The translations under genes were made by a program, and so were the position numbers. The notes below the pieces were generated by a model. That model was not told the DNA's origin. It ran no database searches and saw only the letters and a list, made by a program, of their open reading frames with translations. Below are positions 31,458 through 34,785 of a stretch of 34,785 bases of DNA, in pieces (position 1 is the stretch's first letter; each line of letters starts with the position of its first letter). The stretch is from an uncultured Clostridia bacterium (GTDB lineage Bacteria > Bacillota > Clostridia > Oscillospirales > Oscillospiraceae): the NCBI GenBank assembly GCA_947058885.1, contig CAMSIF010000014.1, positions 1 to 34,785 on the forward strand, written 5' to 3'.

Positions 31458-33224
31458 ATGGCTCTGACCAACAACAAGGCCGTTCTCAGCTGGATTGATG
31501 AGATGGCGCAAATGACTCAGCCCGATAAAATCGTGTGGATTGACGGCTCACAGGAGCAGATTGACGCTCTGCGGGCCGAGGCCTGCTCCACCGGCGAGCT
31601 GGAGAAGCTCAACCAGGAGAAGCTGCCTGACTGCTACCTGCACCGCACTGCGGTCAACGACGTGGCGCGAGTGGAGGACCGCACGTTCATCTGCTGCCGG
31701 AATAAGGAAGATGCCGGTCCCACCAACAACTGGATGGAGCCCCAGGAGATGTACGCAAAGCTGAAGAAGCTGTACACCGGGGCTATGAAGGGCCGGACCA
31801 TGTATGTCATTCCCTATTCCATGGGCGTGGTGGGATCTCCCTTTGCCAAGTACGGCATTGAGCTGACCGACTCCATCTATGTGGTGCTGAACATGTGCAT
31901 CATGACCCGGGTGGGCACGGCTGTGGCCGAGAAGATGGGCGACGATTTTGTCAAGGGTCTCCACGCCAAGGCGGACATTGACCCGGAGAACCGGTATATT
32001 GTCCATTTCCCTGAGGACAATACTATTATGAGCGTGAACTCCGGCTACGGCGGGAACGTGCTACTGGGCAAGAAGTGCTTTGCACTGCGTATCGCGTCGT
32101 TCCTGGGCCACAAGCAGGGCTGGATGGCGGAGCATATGCTGATTTTGGGTCTCCAGAACCCCAAGGGCGAGGTGCGCTATCTGGCGGCGGCCTTCCCCTC
32201 CGCCTGCGGCAAGACCAACCTGGCTATGCTTATTCCTCCGGAGGCTTACCGGGAGAAGGGCTGGAAGGTCTGGTGCGTGGGCGACGATATCGCTTGGATT
32301 CGGATTGGCGAGGACGGCAGGCTTTGGGCAATGAATCCGGAGTATGGATTCTTTGGCGTGGCTCCCGGCACCAATGTGAAGAGCAATCCCAACGCGCTGG
32401 CTTCTACTCAGAGGGGTACCATTTTTACCAACGTGGTGCATAATCTGGATGATAATACCGTGTGGTGGGAGGGTCTGGACAAGAATCCTCCGGCTCACGC
32501 GGTGGATTGGAAGGGCAATCCGTGGAATGGGCCGGAGAGCACGGAGAAGGGCGCACATCCCAACAGCCGTTTTACTGCGCCGGCTAAGAACTGCCCCTGC
32601 ATCTCTCCGGAGTTTGAGGCTCCTCAGGGCGTGCCTCTGAGCGCCATTGTGTTCGGCGGACGCCGGGCCAAGACTGCTCCTCTGGTTTATCAGGCCAGGA
32701 GTTGGGAGCATGGTGTGTTTGTGGGTTCTATCATGGCCTCCGAGACTACTGCCGCCGCCGCGGGCGCGGTAGGCGTGGTGCGGCGCGATCCCATGGCGAT
32801 GCTGCCCTTCTGCGGCTATCATATGGGCGACTACTGGCAGCACTGGCTGGATATGGGCAAGAAGGTGGACGCGGATAAGCTGCCGAAAATCTTCAATGTC
32901 AACTGGTTCCGGACCGACGACGAGGGACACTTCATTTGGCCGGGCTTTGGCGATAATATGCGGGTGCTGGAGTGGATTATGAAGCGGGCCTTTGACGAGG
33001 CGGACGCGGTGGATACGGCGATTGGCTTCCAGCCCAAGGCAGAGGATATTAATACCGAAGGCTTGGACATCAGCCGGGAGACTCTGGAGGGTCTGCTGGG
33101 TGTGGACAAGGCTCTGTGGGCCGAGGAGGCCAAGGGTATCCGGGAGTATTACGGCAAGTTTGGCGATAAGGTTCCGCAGGAGCTGCTGAACGAGCTGAAT
33201 AAGCTGGAAGAGAATTTGAAATAA
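31458..33224 (+). CDS. pckG: phosphoenolpyruvate carboxykinase (GTP)
   Basis: A 588-residue GTP-dependent PEPCK interconverting oxaloacetate and PEP. Features are a nucleotide/Mg P-loop with reactive Cys FPSACGKTN (246-254, Cys250), an upstream SGYGGN motif, VGDDIAW (metal), NPEYGFFGVAPGTN, and the GTP-family RRAKTAPLVYQ and PFCGYHMGDYWQHW segments. This separates it from the ATP-type enzyme. In fermentative anaerobes it often runs in the PEP-carboxylating direction, conserving energy as GTP on the way to C4 acids; the direction here is inferred. The start is ATG 31458, with AGGAGG upstream. It is a single-gene unit followed by a cluster of hairpins. Confidence 0.96.
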   Translation: MALTNNKAVLSWIDEMAQMTQPDKIVWIDGSQEQIDALRAEACSTGELEKLNQEKLPDCYLHRTAVNDVARVEDRTFICCRNKEDAGPTNNWMEPQEMYAKLKKLYTGAMKGRTMYVIPYSMGVVGSPFAKYGIELTDSIYVVLNMCIMTRVGTAVAEKMGDDFVKGLHAKADIDPENRYIVHFPEDNTIMSVNSGYGGNVLLGKKCFALRIASFLGHKQGWMAEHMLILGLQNPKGEVRYLAAAFPSACGKTNLAMLIPPEAYREKGWKVWCVGDDIAWIRIGEDGRLWAMNPEYGFFGVAPGTNVKSNPNALASTQRGTIFTNVVHNLDDNTVWWEGLDKNPPAHAVDWKGNPWNGPESTEKGAHPNSRFTAPAKNCPCISPEFEAPQGVPLSAIVFGGRRAKTAPLVYQARSWEHGVFVGSIMASETTAAAAGAVGVVRRDPMAMLPFCGYHMGDYWQHWLDMGKKVDADKLPKIFNVNWFRTDDEGHFIWPGFGDNMRVLEWIMKRAFDEADAVDTAIGFQPKAEDINTEGLDISRETLEGLLGVDKALWAEEAKGIREYYGKFGDKVPQELLNELNKLEENLK

Positions 33225-33233
33225 AGTTTAGGT

Positions 33234-33339
33234 CGAGCCTTTTTAAAGGCTCGCAGGGTCCAGGGACAGCGTCCCTGGACGCCGCCCGCAGGCGGCGGAA
33301 TCCCCTTGCAGGCAGGCTGCCCCAACGGCGGCCTGCCTG
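33234..33339. repeat. four-hairpin intergenic element after pckG
   Basis: Four successive inverted repeats: CGAGCCTTT/AAAGGCTCG (33234-33253), GTCCAGGGAC/GTCCCTGGAC (33258-33280), GCCGCC/GGCGGC (33281-33296) and CAGGCAGGC/GCCTGCCTG (33309-33339). The first can act as the pckG terminator. The rest resemble a dispersed repeat family that I associate with Oscillospiraceae intergenic DNA; copy number cannot be judged from the window. Confidence 0.65.
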
Positions 33340-33373
33340 TTCTGAAAGGAACGAAAACGGGAGGTGCGCGATC

Positions 33374-34249
33374 ATGGTACACAGCATAAAAAATAAATTT
33401 CTGGAAGTACAGATCAACGAAACCGGGGCTGAACTGATGGCAATTACCGCCGCCGATGGGACGGAGTACCTCTGGAGCGGGGATAAGACTTACTGGGGCG
33501 GACATGCGCCTATCTTGTTTCCTTACGTGGGGCGGTTGACTGACAACCGGTATACATACTGCGGAAAGGAATACCAGATGAACCGCCATGGGTTCGCCAG
33601 GGGCAGTCAGTTCACCGTTGCAGACGCGGGGACAGAGAATATTACACTGCGTCTGGAGGACAGCAAAGAGAGCAGGGCGGTTTATCCTGGGGCGTTCCGG
33701 TTTGACGTTTCCTATGTGCTGGAGGACGATACGCTGGTGATGGTCTATACGGTGGAGAACCGGGGTATGCAGACTATGTATTTTGGACTTGGGGCACATC
33801 CCGGTTTTCGGGTTCCGCTGGAGATGGGAAAAGAATTTACAGATTACCAGCTGACTTTCGGGCAGAAGTGCCAGCCGTGGCAAACGCTGATGTCGGATGA
33901 CTATATGATAAGCGGTCACGAGGCCCCCTATCCTCTGGAGGACGGGACGCGGATGCCACTGCGCCATGACCTCTTTGACCATGACGCCATTATTTTGAAA
34001 AATATGGACCGGAGAGTCACCCTGTCCGCCGGTGAGGGAACAAAAGGGGTTACCTTGTCTATTCCTGGAATGCGTTATCTGGGCGTATGGCACACACCGG
34101 AAACCGACGCGCCGTTTGTCTGCCTGGAACCCTGGGTGAGCCTGCCGTCCCGGCAGGGCGTGGTAGAGGATTTCTCCCAACAGAATGATTTGGTAACGCT
34201 GTTTCCTAACGAGAGGTATGTGAACCGCTGGACCATTACCGTGTTTTAA
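33374..34249 (+). CDS. aldose 1-epimerase-like protein
   Basis: A 291-residue protein of the galactose mutarotase superfamily (LacX/YeaD-like subgroup). Landmarks are LWSGDKTYWGGHAPILFPYVGRL, MNRHGFARG (a substrate-binding His), GLGAHPGFRVP (the second His, acid) and CLEPWVSLP (the Glu general base position). It would interconvert the alpha and beta anomers of an aldose or hexose-6-phosphate; the substrate is not defined by sequence. The start is ATG 33374, with GGGAGGTG upstream. It is followed 10 bases later by ogt, whose RBS overlaps this stop codon, so the two form a small operon. Confidence 0.9.
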   Translation: MVHSIKNKFLEVQINETGAELMAITAADGTEYLWSGDKTYWGGHAPILFPYVGRLTDNRYTYCGKEYQMNRHGFARGSQFTVADAGTENITLRLEDSKESRAVYPGAFRFDVSYVLEDDTLVMVYTVENRGMQTMYFGLGAHPGFRVPLEMGKEFTDYQLTFGQKCQPWQTLMSDDYMISGHEAPYPLEDGTRMPLRHDLFDHDAIILKNMDRRVTLSAGEGTKGVTLSIPGMRYLGVWHTPETDAPFVCLEPWVSLPSRQGVVEDFSQQNDLVTLFPNERYVNRWTITVF

Positions 34250-34259
34250 GGAGGCCGTT

Positions 34260-34730
34260 ATGTACGAGCTAGTGGTGCAAAGCCCGGCTGGACCACTGAC
34301 GCTGACTGCCACGGAGCTGGCAATTACAGGACTGCATTTCGGCGAACTGGGAAGCGGGGGCGGCAGTTCCCCTCTGTTGGAACAGGCGGCGGCTCAGCTG
34401 GAGGAATATTTCGCGGGATCACGACGGACATTTGACCTCCCTCTGGCCCCCGCCGGAACTCCGTTTCAGCGGCGGGTCTGGGATGCACTGCGGGAAATTC
34501 CTTACGGCAAAACGGTTTGCTATAGGGATATCGCGGCGCGGGTCGGATGTCCTAAGGGCTTTCGCGCCGTGGGATTGGCTAATAACAGAAACCCAATTTC
34601 TATCTTTATCCCCTGCCACCGGGTAGTGGGGGCGGACGGCTCCCTTACCGGCTATGGCGGCGGATTGTCTGTGAAAAAAATGCTGTTGGAGTTGGAAGCC
34701 CGGGAGAGTCAGTCCGCAGAGATATGCTAA
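34260..34730 (+). CDS. ogt: methylated-DNA-protein-cysteine methyltransferase
   Basis: A 156-residue suicide repair protein that takes O6-methyl groups from guanine onto its own cysteine. The active site is IPCHRV, with acceptor Cys119; the RVWDALREIPYGKTVCYRDIA helix-turn-helix and the RAVGLANNRNPI segment (Asn hinge and Arg finger) precede it. The C-terminus (GYGGGLSVKKMLLELE) matches the family. The N-terminal domain is short, as in Ogt-type proteins without an AraC-like part. The start is ATG 34260, with AAGGAGG overlapping the stop of the epimerase gene. It is the last gene before the contig edge. Confidence 0.95.
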   Translation: MYELVVQSPAGPLTLTATELAITGLHFGELGSGGGSSPLLEQAAAQLEEYFAGSRRTFDLPLAPAGTPFQRRVWDALREIPYGKTVCYRDIAARVGCPKGFRAVGLANNRNPISIFIPCHRVVGADGSLTGYGGGLSVKKMLLELEARESQSAEIC

Positions 34731-34772
34731 ATATGGAGTATCCGGCAGTAAAGTACGGACGGCGAGCGGCTG

Positions 34773-34785
34773 AGATCGGAAGAGC
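34773..34785 (+). other. residual Illumina adapter sequence
   Basis: The final 13 bases are AGATCGGAAGAGC, the exact common start of Illumina TruSeq adapters. They are almost certainly not genomic. The bases just before (34731-34772) may also be low-coverage contig end. Confidence 0.9.

Overview
The window (34,785 bases, GC-rich coding, AT-rich intergenic spacers) looks like the end of a contig from an anaerobic, endospore-forming Clostridia genome. The gene repertoire and style fit the Oscillospiraceae/Flavonifractor group, but that placement is an inference from gene content and not a phylogeny. The pointers are a spore germination protease (gpr), rubrerythrin, a FeoA-FeoB ferrous iron importer, an S-layer-homology surface protein, GTP-type PEP carboxykinase, a CBS-type family II pyrophosphatase, and a guaB gene of the type also seen in Tritrichomonas foetus. 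No rRNA, tRNA, CRISPR array, prophage or complete IS was found. The last 13 bases match the start of the Illumina TruSeq adapter exactly, so the right edge is a contig end with uncut adapter.

Layout, left to right. 1-498 is AT-rich non-coding DNA with short direct repeats. 499-5.3 kb holds a membrane-anchored Ig-like (Big_2) protein, a fabG-like reductase broken by one in-frame stop, gpr, a HAD phosphatase, a polysaccharide deacetylase lipoprotein and a small zinc ribbon. 5.4-8.9 kb is a three-gene metal-chelate/cobalamin-type ABC importer (permease, ATPase with a large extra C-terminal domain, binding lipoprotein). 8.9-13.4 kb on the minus strand carries the pyrophosphatase and a 936-residue SLH protein. 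13.6-18.4 kb has guaB, a VanY-like carboxypeptidase, ridA, rubrerythrin, a 34-residue Asn/Gln microprotein, and thiamine pyrophosphokinase. 18.7-21.6 kb has an rmlD-like reductase with a short overlapping leader frame, a serine recombinase next to a 17-bp inverted repeat, and a second Big_2 protein that is a paralogue of the first. 21.8-28.3 kb has uridine kinase, feoA-feoB, a cell-wall amidase, a second feoA and typA. 28.3-34.7 kb has pgsA, a DUF2812 membrane protein, an NfeD-like protein, a 52-residue small protein, pckG, an aldose-epimerase-like protein and ogt.

How the parts fit. Several units concern the cell envelope and spore: deacetylase, VanY, amidase, SLH protein, PgsA and gpr. Several concern iron and oxygen stress: FeoAB, FeoA, rubrerythrin and the ABC importer. 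Most genes are transcribed alone from sigma-A-like promoters and end in strong hairpin terminators, some of them shared by convergent genes. Four sites instead resemble forespore sigma-G/F promoters: upstream of gpr, upstream of the 52-residue protein, and a divergent pair between rubrerythrin and the Asn/Gln microprotein. The most interesting candidate for something undescribed is that divergent pair: a 34-residue protein, 27 of whose residues are Asn or Gln, opposite a spore-type rubrerythrin. Other leads are the extra domain on the ABC ATPase, the two-member Big_2 family, and the recombinase with its inverted repeats.
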